A stretch of 34,554 nt of DNA, from positions 1-34,554 of the forward strand of contig JAOARM010000015.1 in the NCBI GenBank assembly GCA_025210515.1. Direction: 5' to 3'. A program made the translations under genes and the position numbers. This DNA is from Vallitalea sp. (GTDB lineage: Bacteria; Bacillota; Clostridia; Lachnospirales; Vallitaleaceae). The notes beneath the pieces were generated by a model that saw only the letters and a program-made list of their open reading frames with translations, searched no databases and had not been told where the DNA came from. Below, piece after piece: positions 16,594 through 24,607 of this stretch. How positions within the stretch are numbered: the stretch's first letter is position 1; every line of letters begins with the position of its first letter.

Positions 16594-17271
16594 TTAGTCC
16601 TCCTCAAAAGAATAACCAACAGAAAAAGCAGTTTTAATTAAATATGCTTTATGTTGTAAACTTTTTCTAAGTTTTCTTATTTGAGTATCTACTACTCTAT
16701 CGCTTCCATAATAATCATATCCCCATATTTTATTAAGTAACTCTTCTCTTGACACTACTTTATTTTTATTATCAATTAGATATTTTAATATGTTAAATTG
16801 CTTTGGCTCTAATAATATTTCTTGTCCATCTACTAACACTTTTCTTTTATTGCAATCAATAAAAAGACCTTGAATATTGATGCACTGGCTAACATTTATG
16901 CTTTTATTAGTATTAACTCTTTCCAGTAAAATATTGGCTTTCATTAATAAAATATCTGGGTTAAAAGGCTTTGTTATATAATCATCAATTTTATATGAAT
17001 ATCCTTTTATCTGATCTTCATCATCGCTTCTAGCTGTCACCATTATGATTGGTATATTAGAATTTTTTCTAATTCTATGTGCAACTTCAAAGCCATCTAT
17101 TCCAGGCAACATAACATCTAAAATAATTAAATCAAAACACTGAGAATTGAAGGCTATATAACCTTCAATTCCATCAGTTTCTACTATTGCTTCAAAACCA
17201 TCTTTCGTAAAATAGTCTTTAATTAATAATCCAATTCTACTATCATCTTCAATTATCAATACTTTATACAT
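16594..17271 (-). CDS. OmpR/PhoB family response regulator
   Basis: This 225-aa regulator has a receiver domain (about 1-115) with phospho-acceptor Asp52 in LIILDVMLPG and Lys101 in ITKPF. A winged-helix DNA-binding domain follows (about 130-225), with EPKQFNILKYL, VSREELLNKIWGY and RVVDTQIRKLRKSL. It pairs with the kinase immediately downstream. Its ribosome binding site AGGTGA overlaps the TAG stop of the lipoprotein gene, so translation is coupled. It likely controls its own operon, as is common when ABC-permease and two-component genes share a transcript, but no operator is evident. Confidence 0.95.
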   Translation of the reverse strand: MYKVLIIEDDSRIGLLIKDYFTKDGFEAIVETDGIEGYIAFNSQCFDLIILDVMLPGIDGFEVAHRIRKNSNIPIIMVTARSDDEDQIKGYSYKIDDYITKPFNPDILLMKANILLERVNTNKSINVSQCINIQGLFIDCNKRKVLVDGQEILLEPKQFNILKYLIDNKNKVVSREELLNKIWGYDYYGSDRVVDTQIRKLRKSLQHKAYLIKTAFSVGYSFEED

Positions 17272-17279
17272 ATAATCAC

Positions 17280-19016
17280 CTATTTATCTTGCAAATAGTA
17301 TTTTCCATTTTTGTTAATAAATTTTACGTCATACATTTGAATATTTTTAGTCTGAACTGTTAATCTATCATTATTTACTTCTATATCTTCTTTAGGAATA
17401 ATTATTACTATGTAATTTTTAGAGTCATCATTCATATTTTCTATATTTACCATATTCCTTGAATTTGATAATGATTCAACTGATTTTAATAATATTCTAC
17501 TGTTTTTCAAACGTACTTCTTTTGTTATATTATCAATAGTTACTTTTTCACCATTATATACATATTGTATAGACTCTTGGTTAAATATTACATTTGCATT
17601 TTCTTCATATTTATGATATACGGGAATTACTATTTGTGTGTAATCATCACTATTTAACTTGTCTGTTACAGAGTCTACTCTTTTTTTAATTCTTTTATTT
17701 TCATCAGAGTATTTTATATTAAGTGTCTGTTCTAATTTCTTATCTCCTTCATTTTCAATTATACCATATTTATTAAATAAATAATTAACAGGATTAGAAT
17801 CAACTTTGTCTTCATTTAGTTCATATATAAGTGCATAAGCCATTGACCCTATAATATAATACTCCAAATTTTCATCTATTGCTTCATAATTAAACATAGT
17901 ATAGTACTCTATTAATAACTTTGATGCTTCTTGATTAACTTCTTCTTTTGTTTTGGCATTGTTAAGAATAGCAATACTTTGAAATTCTGCAAACTTTGCT
18001 TCCCCTTCTATCTTATCATAAATTGCTTTTGCTTTATTATCTTCATCATACTCAAGGAACTTGTTATAAAAATAATTAGCTTCTTTAATATAATTTATCT
18101 TTTCTTCATTATCTTTTGTTTTAAGTGCTTTTTTATATAACTCCAGCATTTGTGCTCTATCTATACGAGATTGATAGTTTAATGGATATTTAATTGCTCT
18201 TGTAGCCATAGTTTCTTCTTGTGTTTTTAGATCTGGGTCTTTTGCTTTTTGCATAACTAAATGTATTGCCTCATGAACAATAAACTTAATTAGATCTTCT
18301 TTAATACCTGAAATAGAATATCCTTGTAGCATGAAATCTAAGCTTACAATATATGTAGGTTTATCATTAAATTGTATTATATTGAATCCTTGAACTAAAA
18401 TACTTGTATCTTTTATAGTATCTGTAGAATACTCTATTAATTCGTCTTTCTCTCCGTATTTTTCATTTTGACTATTGATTAAATATGCAGTATGAATTGC
18501 ATTACTTACTAATAAAATCTGAGTACTTTTCATATCAAATTGTGAATCTATTAACTTAGAATTATCAATTAGTATTTTTCTGATGTCTTCACAAAGCTCT
18601 GGAAATATTTTTTTAAATTCTTCTTTTCGTTCATTTGTTATAGTAGTATCAAATTGTGGTACACCCATTTCTCCAAATTCACCATTTGTACTAAATAAAA
18701 CTTTTGATCCTTCTGGTATTTCCATTCCTTCCGGAATAAATGCCGTTTTTTCTTGTAAATTATCAATCTTTACTTCAGTTGCACCTTCTGGCATGTCTAT
18801 TCCTTCTGGCAATATTATAACACTTCCTCCTTGTTTCATTGGATTTTCTGTACTATTTTCTGTACTATCTTCACTATTATCAATACCTTCTGGTTTATTA
18901 TCATTGTTTTCTTGTTCAACATTCTGAGATAATTCTTCGTTAGTTACCTCTTTATTTTGACATCCCATTAGATTAATAATCACAGCTAATAGAATAATAA
19001 TACCTATTTTTTTCAT
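17280..19016 (-). CDS. Lipoprotein with HEAIH motif and PEG repeats
   Basis: I do not recognise a named family. The 578-aa product has a lipoprotein signal ending LMGC with Cys19 as the lipidation site, then an acidic linker. Two PEG-rich repeats follow: LPEGIDMPEGATEVKI (about 69-84) and IPEGMEIPEGSKVLF (about 94-108), with a related KPEGID at 41-46. His248-Glu249-Ala-Ile-His252 in FIVHEAIHLV is a textbook HExxH, the zinc-site motif of many metallopeptidases; a third ligand is not obvious. The rest is mixed helix and strand with no cysteine-rich or sugar-binding signature visible. The start at 19016 is chosen because GGAG sits nine bases ahead; upstream ATGs lack sites. Its place between an ABC permease and a two-component pair suggests an envelope-sensing or remodelling unit. 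Confidence 0.72.
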   Translation of the reverse strand: MKKIGIIILLAVIINLMGCQNKEVTNEELSQNVEQENNDNKPEGIDNSEDSTENSTENPMKQGGSVIILPEGIDMPEGATEVKIDNLQEKTAFIPEGMEIPEGSKVLFSTNGEFGEMGVPQFDTTITNERKEEFKKIFPELCEDIRKILIDNSKLIDSQFDMKSTQILLVSNAIHTAYLINSQNEKYGEKDELIEYSTDTIKDTSILVQGFNIIQFNDKPTYIVSLDFMLQGYSISGIKEDLIKFIVHEAIHLVMQKAKDPDLKTQEETMATRAIKYPLNYQSRIDRAQMLELYKKALKTKDNEEKINYIKEANYFYNKFLEYDEDNKAKAIYDKIEGEAKFAEFQSIAILNNAKTKEEVNQEASKLLIEYYTMFNYEAIDENLEYYIIGSMAYALIYELNEDKVDSNPVNYLFNKYGIIENEGDKKLEQTLNIKYSDENKRIKKRVDSVTDKLNSDDYTQIVIPVYHKYEENANVIFNQESIQYVYNGEKVTIDNITKEVRLKNSRILLKSVESLSNSRNMVNIENMNDDSKNYIVIIIPKEDIEVNNDRLTVQTKNIQMYDVKFINKNGKYYLQDK

Positions 19017-19062
19017 ATTTATCATCTCCATTATTTAATTAGTCACTATATTTTATCTATTA

Positions 19063-20982
19063 TTAATTTCTTCTTAATAACTCTATTGGTGATAATTTTG
19101 ATGCTTTTGTAGCTGGAATAATACTTGATGCTAAGCTAACAATTATTCCTACTACTAGAGAAATTATTATTGTTAATATATTAGGATTATATATTGGATA
19201 ATTCATAGCTTTTATCGCAAATGGATTGATTATGACAAACATGAATATTGATAATATAACTCCTGCTGTTGATGCCATAGTTCCTAATAATATCCCTTCT
19301 GTTACAAATATTTTTTTTATGTCCTTTTTGGTTCCTCCAATTGATATAAATAGTCCTATTTCTCGTTGTCTCTCAAGAACGCTTATGAATAGTATTATTC
19401 CTATCATTAGAGCAGATATAAATAATATTAATAGAGCTGCTCCTAATATAATAAGATTAAAGTTTTTGAATACTTTTGTTAAGCCTTTCAATATATCTTC
19501 TGGTCTTGTTATTTCATAAGACTTAAAATATTCATTATAAACATTATTTATATCTTCTTTATTCTTTAGATATACACTCATTTTATTAGTTGGTATACTT
19601 TCATCTTTTCCTATAAATCTAGATCTTCTAACTACCATTTTCTGGGATTCATAAGGCATATATGCATAATCCTCGCCAATTAATGTTCTCTGTGTTATAC
19701 CTACTATTGTTAATGACTGCCTATCCCATCTTGAAGGGTAATTATTCAAATCATCTACTGCCAAAAATTTTATCTCTATATTTTTTCCTACTAATTGCTC
19801 TATATTATCATCTTCAGCTATTTTATTAGCTATATTATAAGATAAGGCTATCTCCTTCTTATTATCTTGTGGTAATTCTCCATATATTGTTTCTGGAACT
19901 GTATATTCTTTCTGGTATTCTTTTTGAATAATTGGTTGTACTTTAAACTTTATTTCTTCTTTACCTTGTTCATATTTTGCATTTAATATATATTCATCTT
20001 GTATTAATTTTATTTTATCATTCTTTCTGATATCAAAATAATCCTTTGATGTTATTTCATTGTTCACAGTAAAAGTCAATTTTTTGTTATCTATAATTCG
20101 TTTGTTAGCATACTCAGAATAACTACTTATTCCATTACTTATGCCTAATGCAATTGCTAAACTACATATCCCAATAATCATACTTATTGATACTAAAAAA
20201 TATCTCCACTTTCTCTCAACTAACCTTTTCCAAGATAATTTGAAAGCCGCTTTTACATCAAAGCTTCTTTTTGTTATTTTCGGTTCTATTGAATGATGTT
20301 CTATGTATTTAATCGTTTCATCTTGTATTATTTCTCCATCTTTTAATTCAATAACTCTTGTAGCATATGATTTTACTTCATAATCATGTGTTACTACTAT
20401 TACTAATTTTCCTGAGTCAGCTATATCTTTTAATAGATTTATTACTTCTATTGAAGTATTAGTATCAAGTGCTCCTGTAGGTTCATCAGCTATTATTATT
20501 TCTGGATTTTTGACTAATGCTCTTGCAATGGATACTCTTTGTTTCTGCCCTCCTGATAATTCACAAGGCTTATGATGCATATGTTTTCCTAATCCTATTT
20601 TCTCAAGTATTTTTTTTGCTCTTTTTCTCTTTTCTTTTGCATCAATTAAATCCATTGATAACCCTAGTTCAACATTTTCTAGTACAGTTAGATGATCCAT
20701 AAGCTGGAAATCTTGAAATACAAAACCTATTTTATCTTTTCTATAATTAGCCATTTTCAAATCAGAGAATTGAGATATATTTTCATTATCTATAATTATT
20801 GAACCACTTGTTGGATTATCAAGACCAGCGATAATATTTAGTAAAGTGGATTTACCAGATCCTGATTTTCCAAGTATGCATACAAATTCACCTACCTTTA
20901 ATTCTAAGTTAATATGTTGCAAAGCTATGAGAGGTTTTTCTTTTTCTGGATTATATATTTTGGTTATATCATTTATATTAAT
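19063..20982 (-). CDS. MacB-like ABC transporter, fused ATPase and FtsX permease, ATT start
   Basis: This roughly 639-aa fusion has an ATPase domain (about 1-230) and a permease with one helix, an extracellular domain (about 295-530), then three helices. Motifs are GKSGSGKST, ELSGGQKQRVSIARAL, IIIADEPTGALD and VVTHD. Such proteins drive mechanotransmission across the membrane rather than simple transport. The start is unusual. The first ATG/GTG/TTG-type codon in frame is a TTG at 20922, which would remove the first beta strand and the A-loop Tyr of ININDITKIYN. The open frame continues upstream to AAAGGAGG with only ATT codons, at 20985 and 20982, suitably spaced. I place the start at 20982. 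Sequencing error is the alternative. It is first in the operon with the lipoprotein, response regulator and kinase. Confidence 0.85.
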   Translation of the reverse strand: MNINDITKIYNPEKEKPLIALQHINLELKVGEFVCILGKSGSGKSTLLNIIAGLDNPTSGSIIIDNENISQFSDLKMANYRKDKIGFVFQDFQLMDHLTVLENVELGLSMDLIDAKEKRKRAKKILEKIGLGKHMHHKPCELSGGQKQRVSIARALVKNPEIIIADEPTGALDTNTSIEVINLLKDIADSGKLVIVVTHDYEVKSYATRVIELKDGEIIQDETIKYIEHHSIEPKITKRSFDVKAAFKLSWKRLVERKWRYFLVSISMIIGICSLAIALGISNGISSYSEYANKRIIDNKKLTFTVNNEITSKDYFDIRKNDKIKLIQDEYILNAKYEQGKEEIKFKVQPIIQKEYQKEYTVPETIYGELPQDNKKEIALSYNIANKIAEDDNIEQLVGKNIEIKFLAVDDLNNYPSRWDRQSLTIVGITQRTLIGEDYAYMPYESQKMVVRRSRFIGKDESIPTNKMSVYLKNKEDINNVYNEYFKSYEITRPEDILKGLTKVFKNFNLIILGAALLILFISALMIGIILFISVLERQREIGLFISIGGTKKDIKKIFVTEGILLGTMASTAGVILSIFMFVIINPFAIKAMNYPIYNPNILTIIISLVVGIIVSLASSIIPATKASKLSPIELLRRN

Positions 20983-21011
20983 AATAGCAACCTCCTTTCA
21001 GTTGCTATTAT
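20981..21011 (-). promoter_or_regulatory. Hairpin with Shine-Dalgarno in loop and ATT start codon in stem
   Basis: Arms 20981-20991 and 21001-21011 are perfectly complementary over 11 bp with a 9-nt loop, which on the mRNA reads UGAAAGGAG. The Shine-Dalgarno is therefore in the loop, and the candidate AUU start codons fall in the 3' arm. This structure would directly affect initiation of the MacB-like gene. The pairing is read directly; its regulatory effect is inferred. Confidence 0.65.
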
Positions 21012-21032
21012 ATATACTTGTTATTACTTTAT

Positions 21033-21060
21033 TATCTATAAGATGTGTTTTTTTTGTTAA
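21033..21060 (-). promoter_or_regulatory. Candidate promoter of the ABC/lipoprotein/two-component operon
   Basis: On the minus strand TTAACA (21055-21060) matches the -35 at five of six bases. Candidate -10 elements are TAGATA (21033-21038, 16-bp spacer) or GATAAT (21031-21036, 18-bp spacer). Transcription would start just upstream of the hairpin at 20981-21011. Confidence 0.45.
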
Positions 21061-21102
21061 TATTAGCTCTAATGACTTTTAATCTGTTTTTTAGTATTCT
21101 TG

Positions 21103-22185
21103 TTATAGATTTAACTTCATATCACCATATTTTATCCATCCTTTTTTTCTCATGAATTCAGATATTATAAGTGTTAGAATAGCTGGTAATATTATATGAA
21201 GCAAGAGTATCTTAATTATTAAAATAATAGGTGTTTCACTTCCTATCATAGTATCCCATGTCATTAATTGTCCTACTAATCCAGAAGTCCCCATTCCTCC
21301 ACCGAAAGAGTTATTTTTCATTCTAAAAACTATAGTTGATATAGGTCCTATTATTGCACTTGATATAATTGGAGGTAGCCATATTTTTGGATTTTTTACT
21401 ATGTTAGGTACTTGTAACATTGATGTACCTAGTCCTTGAGCTAAAAGTCCATTTACTTTATTTTCTCTATAGCTTGCTACAGCAAATCCAATCATCTGAG
21501 CGGAACATCCAACTGTAGCTGCCCCTGCTGCTAATCCATTCAATCCAAGAATAATAGATAGTGCCGCCGAACTAATAGGAAGTGTGAGAATCATACCCAT
21601 TAATACTGCAACCAATATACCCATCATAAAAGGCTGTTGAATAGTAGCAATTTCTATAATATGTCCTAACCAACTCATAAATGAAGATATTGATTCGCCC
21701 ACTAATAAACCAACTACACTACCAGATATAATAGTTATCATAGGGGTTATTATAATATCAATTTTCGTTTTTCCTGATACTAACATTCCCACCTCAATAC
21801 CTATAACAACAGCAATAAATGCTCCTAATGGCTCTCCCGGTCCAATTAGTAATACATTACCTTCTTGAAATGCTACTCCACTAATAATTTTTCCTGCATA
21901 TGCGCCAACTAATCCAGTAACAAGAGATGAATACATTACTAAGCTTGTTGCTTTTAGTTTATGCGAAACTCCTATACCTATACCTGCTCCTGTTAATATA
22001 GTTGCTATAGTACCAATACTTGTTAATGAATTTCCTATTATGTTATTACCCATTAGTCCGCCTATCTGCTTAATTATTAATCCAACAATTAAAGTAGCGA
22101 ATAAACCTAAAGCCATACCGCTTAATCCTTCTATTAAATACCTGTTTATAATTTTATTTACTATGTTATTGTTATTATTCTTCAT
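21103..22185 (-). CDS. PTS_EIIC_2/PfoR-like membrane protein
   Basis: This 360-aa protein has about nine membrane segments and belongs to the PTS IIC-like group that includes PfoR/PfoS of Clostridium perfringens. Hallmarks are GPGEPLGAFIAVVIGIEVG, LPISSAALSIILGLNGLAAGAATVGCSAQMIGFA, GLGTSMLQVPNI and SFGGGMGTSGLVGQL. The family was linked historically to toxin-gene regulation, but its molecular role is unclear. No EIIA, EIIB, HPr or sugar-catabolic gene is nearby, so a classic sugar PTS role is doubtful. It lies 52 bp downstream of niaR, and a candidate NiaR-type site falls in that gap, raising the possibility of transport of a pyridine vitamin. The ATG is preceded by AAGGAGG six bases upstream. 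Confidence 0.85.
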   Translation of the reverse strand: MKNNNNNIVNKIINRYLIEGLSGMALGLFATLIVGLIIKQIGGLMGNNIIGNSLTSIGTIATILTGAGIGIGVSHKLKATSLVMYSSLVTGLVGAYAGKIISGVAFQEGNVLLIGPGEPLGAFIAVVIGIEVGMLVSGKTKIDIIITPMITIISGSVVGLLVGESISSFMSWLGHIIEIATIQQPFMMGILVAVLMGMILTLPISSAALSIILGLNGLAAGAATVGCSAQMIGFAVASYRENKVNGLLAQGLGTSMLQVPNIVKNPKIWLPPIISSAIIGPISTIVFRMKNNSFGGGMGTSGLVGQLMTWDTMIGSETPIILIIKILLLHIILPAILTLIISEFMRKKGWIKYGDMKLNL

Positions 22186-22208
22186 AATAATCCTCCTTGT
22201 GTATATTC

Positions 22209-22224
22209 ATGTGTCTTGTCACCT
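22209..22224. promoter_or_regulatory. Candidate NiaR operator before the PTS_EIIC_2 gene
   Basis: ATGTGTCTTGTCACCT lies between niaR and the membrane protein gene, 24 bp upstream of the latter's start. It is an imperfect palindrome with GTG/CAC ends and contains TGTCTTG, a core I recall from NiaR operators but cannot check here. The location is right for repression of the downstream gene. Confidence 0.35.
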
Positions 22225-22237
22225 AGTGATAAAATTT

Positions 22238-22744
22238 TTATACTAAAAATCCCTTGTTTCTAAAATCATCTTCAATTAGTTGAAATATTTTGGGACTACT
22301 TGCTTTAATTAGATGATAATGTTCTCCACTTTTTAACCTCATGAGAGGTATACAATTATTTTCTTCAACTCTTTTAACAAAATCATCTATATGTTTTCTA
22401 CTTGATAACATAAGATCAGCTGTTATCTCTCCATATACTGGATGGATAACCATAACATTAACAACTGTTGCTCCATAATCAATAATTGTTTCTAACTCTT
22501 CTCTAATCTGCTCTTTCGTATGTTTAACTGCTAATAATTTAGTAAACCCTTCCTTATCTTCATCAATTATATAACCATTAGTTGTAGATATGATCTTAGT
22601 CCCTGTGGCTCTTAATAAAGCAATGTCTTGTACTATTACTTGTCTACTGACAGAAAATATTTTTGCAAGGTTTGTTCCTGTTATGGGCTCATCACTTTCT
22701 AATAATCGTTTTTTAATATTATCTCTTCTTTGTAATCCGTCCAT
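22238..22744 (-). CDS. niaR: NiaR-type niacin-responsive transcriptional repressor (HTH_11 + 3H)
   Basis: This 168-aa repressor has an N-terminal HTH_11 winged helix (about 1-60, with TNLAKIFSVSRQVIVQDIALLRATG) and a C-terminal 3H domain (about 70-168). The likely metal and ligand residues are present: His75 and Glu83 in VKHTKEQIREEL, and His142 and His144 in GEHYHLI. Their spacing agrees with the metal site I recall from the Thermotoga maritima member TM1602. NiaR represses niacin uptake and NAD synthesis genes when nicotinic acid is present. GGAGG lies five bases before the ATG. It sits 23 bp after sfsA and 52 bp before the PTS_EIIC_2 gene. Confidence 0.9.
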   Translation of the reverse strand: MDGLQRRDNIKKRLLESDEPITGTNLAKIFSVSRQVIVQDIALLRATGTKIISTTNGYIIDEDKEGFTKLLAVKHTKEQIREELETIIDYGATVVNVMVIHPVYGEITADLMLSSRKHIDDFVKRVEENNCIPLMRLKSGEHYHLIKASSPKIFQLIEDDFRNKGFLV

Positions 22745-22767
22745 AATTACCTCCCTCCATAATATAA

Positions 22768-23454
22768 TTATAAAGATACTTTTGCTTTTTTCCCTATTAC
22801 AATTTCATTTTTCGTTACAAATGAATTATAACATAATATTTTAACTCCTGCATCATAAGCTTTTTTTAGCGTATTAGCAAATTTTTCATCTGTTGTATAG
22901 TTAGGTGTGAATTTATATATATTATTAATTTGAATAAGCAAGAATAGATATCCTTCATAACCATTCTCTACAGCATCTATTAATTCATTAAGGTGTTTTG
23001 TTCCTCTTACTGTTGGTGCATCAGGAAACATAGCCAATCCATTGTGTTCTAAAGTAACACCTTTAACTTCAATAAACCCTTTTTTACTTTCTTTCTCAAA
23101 ATATAAATCAAATCTTGAATTCTTATATTTTTGCTCTTTTTTAAGATATGTGGTATTAGTTAAAGAAGGGATTATATTATTTTCTATTGCTTCGTATACT
23201 ACATAGTTAGGAATCTGTGAATCAATATTAATAAGCATATCTTCTTTATAGGCACTTATTAATGAGTATTTTGTTTTTCTATTAGGATTATTGCTTTTTT
23301 GTAAGTATACTTTAGTTCCTTCTTTTAATATTTCTTTACATCTACCAGTATTTTTTACATGAACTATTTCTGGCTTGTTGTTTATTAATACTTCTGCTAT
23401 AAATCTGTTTGGTCTTTTTATGAAAATGGCTTCTGTGATATCACTGTATATCAT
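22768..23454 (-). CDS. sfsA: SfsA family DNA-binding nuclease
   Basis: This 228-aa protein has the full SfsA length and motifs: HVKNTGRCKEIL with its basic N-terminal OB-like part, SRFDLYF, IEVKGVTLEHNGLAMFPDAPTVRGTKHL and the C-terminal LCYNSF. The D(x)nExK pattern in RFDLYF...FIEVKGV is the nuclease centre of the family. SfsA was first named for sugar fermentation stimulation in E. coli and later found to have DNase/RNase activity; its biological role is unsettled. GGAGG lies nine to ten bases before the ATG. It probably forms one transcript with niaR 23 bp downstream. Confidence 0.93.
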   Translation of the reverse strand: MIYSDITEAIFIKRPNRFIAEVLINNKPEIVHVKNTGRCKEILKEGTKVYLQKSNNPNRKTKYSLISAYKEDMLINIDSQIPNYVVYEAIENNIIPSLTNTTYLKKEQKYKNSRFDLYFEKESKKGFIEVKGVTLEHNGLAMFPDAPTVRGTKHLNELIDAVENGYEGYLFLLIQINNIYKFTPNYTTDEKFANTLKKAYDAGVKILCYNSFVTKNEIVIGKKAKVSL

Positions 23455-23501
23455 AATCGCTTTCCTCCAGAGTAATTTCTAACTCATTAGAAAATATTAT
23501 A

Positions 23502-23957
23502 TCATATTTTGTTGTCTCTAAAATCATCTAAATACTTTTCAAAAGCTTTTTTTTGTGTTGTACCGAACTCTCGATAGATTATTGCCCATTCAACAATTAT
23601 ATATTGACAAAGTATATCCATCTCAGAAAATGCACTATATGCATTATTCAAATCGCACCCCCACCTTGCTTCTAATTCTTCATCAGGAGGATAAACCCCA
23701 CAAATCATAATATCTTCTATTTCATACAAAAAATCTCCATCATATCCAAAATTTATAGGGTATTCAAGTTTCGCCAAAAATTCAACCATATACATACACT
23801 GATTCTTTGTTAAGGAACATCCTATAATGGTCTCCATATTTCTTTTAATAGCACTCCACATAGCTACAGAAGAATTGACTCCTTGTTCTAATGAAGAATA
23901 CACAACAGATAATTGATTTAATAAACTTTCATCTACAGCTACCTTTTTAATACTCAT
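23502..23957 (-). CDS. Uncharacterised acidic protein, 151 aa
   Basis: I do not recognise a family. The 151-aa protein is acidic and appears mostly helical, with WSAIKRNMETIIGCSLTKNQCMYMVEFLAKL (about 38-68), a PPDEELEARWGCD turn (about 94-106), and a C-terminal helix rich in aromatics. There is no signal peptide or membrane helix. AAGGAG lies eight bases before the ATG, so expression is likely. It is 47 bp upstream of sfsA on the same strand and may be first in the sfsA-niaR-PTS unit. The compact size and acidic character would also fit an immunity-like or regulatory protein, but nothing here supports that directly. Confidence 0.65.
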   Translation of the reverse strand: MSIKKVAVDESLLNQLSVVYSSLEQGVNSSVAMWSAIKRNMETIIGCSLTKNQCMYMVEFLAKLEYPINFGYDGDFLYEIEDIMICGVYPPDEELEARWGCDLNNAYSAFSEMDILCQYIIVEWAIIYREFGTTQKKAFEKYLDDFRDNKI

Positions 23958-24150
23958 CTCAATTACTCCTTATTGCCTCTAATAGTATTTAGTATTTCAG
24001 CATTAAAATAATTATTAATATTAATAACTACTAATCTTCTATATTATATCATTTGTTAGCAATTATATAACCCACTATAACTTAATTACTATATATTTCT
24101 TATTTAATAATCATTTTTAAAGTACTATTGTAGTCTTTTTTATAAAAACC

Positions 24151-24179
24151 TTGAATATCCTATACATTGCATATATAAT
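24151..24179 (+). promoter_or_regulatory. Sigma-A promoter for the 101-aa gene
   Basis: TTGAAT (24151-24156), a 17-bp spacer, and a perfect -10 TATAAT (24174-24179) lie 82 bp before the plus-strand ATG at 24262, giving a leader of about 75 nt. The rest of the 304-bp gap 23958-24261 is AT-rich and holds no gene I can support. Confidence 0.6.
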
Positions 24180-24261
24180 CTTATTATCATTATAATAATA
24201 ATATAAATTTACTTACATAAATCATAAAAATATAATATTTATCAACAGAGAGGAAGTTAAT

Positions 24262-24567
24262 ATGTTTAGACTATGGGGAAAAGTATATAAAAGCAACCAG
24301 ATAATTAATGATATTGTAATAGAAAATGGGGATACTTCTCTATCAAAAGAAGATTTAACTAATGACTGTCTTGAAAAAATATGTTATAAATTTGATTTAC
24401 AAAAACCAATGTGGTTAAATGATAACCTAAAAGACTATCCTAAATATGGTAAGACGGCTTTTAAACAAGATCATTTTATTGAGCAAATCGATTTTGATTA
24501 TCTTGAAATAGAAATAATAGACTTAGAGAAAAAATCTCCTAAGAGAAGGCAAATAAGACGATTATAA
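24262..24567 (+). CDS. Small conserved-looking protein, 101 aa, unknown function
   Basis: This 101-aa soluble protein starts MFRLWGKVYKSNQIINDIVIEN and ends in a basic tail, KKSPKRRQIRRL. The opening, with a strand-turn-strand pattern, and the KPMWLNDNLKDYPKYGKT segment look like a conserved clostridial hypothetical family as I remember it, with no known function. GAGGAAG precedes the ATG, a good sigma-A promoter lies upstream, and a strong terminator follows, so it is a stand-alone expressed gene. The basic end suggests possible nucleic-acid contact, but that is only a guess. Confidence 0.75.
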   Translation: MFRLWGKVYKSNQIINDIVIENGDTSLSKEDLTNDCLEKICYKFDLQKPMWLNDNLKDYPKYGKTAFKQDHFIEQIDFDYLEIEIIDLEKKSPKRRQIRRL

Positions 24568-24607
24568 TTAACAATAAGTAGAATCTATAGAGTTTTTTCT
24601 ATAAGAT

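Noticed and set aside
18583..18927. 114-codon plus-strand frame inside the lipoprotein gene
   Set aside because: It is produced by the PEG-repeat codons read on the opposite strand; no initiation signal.
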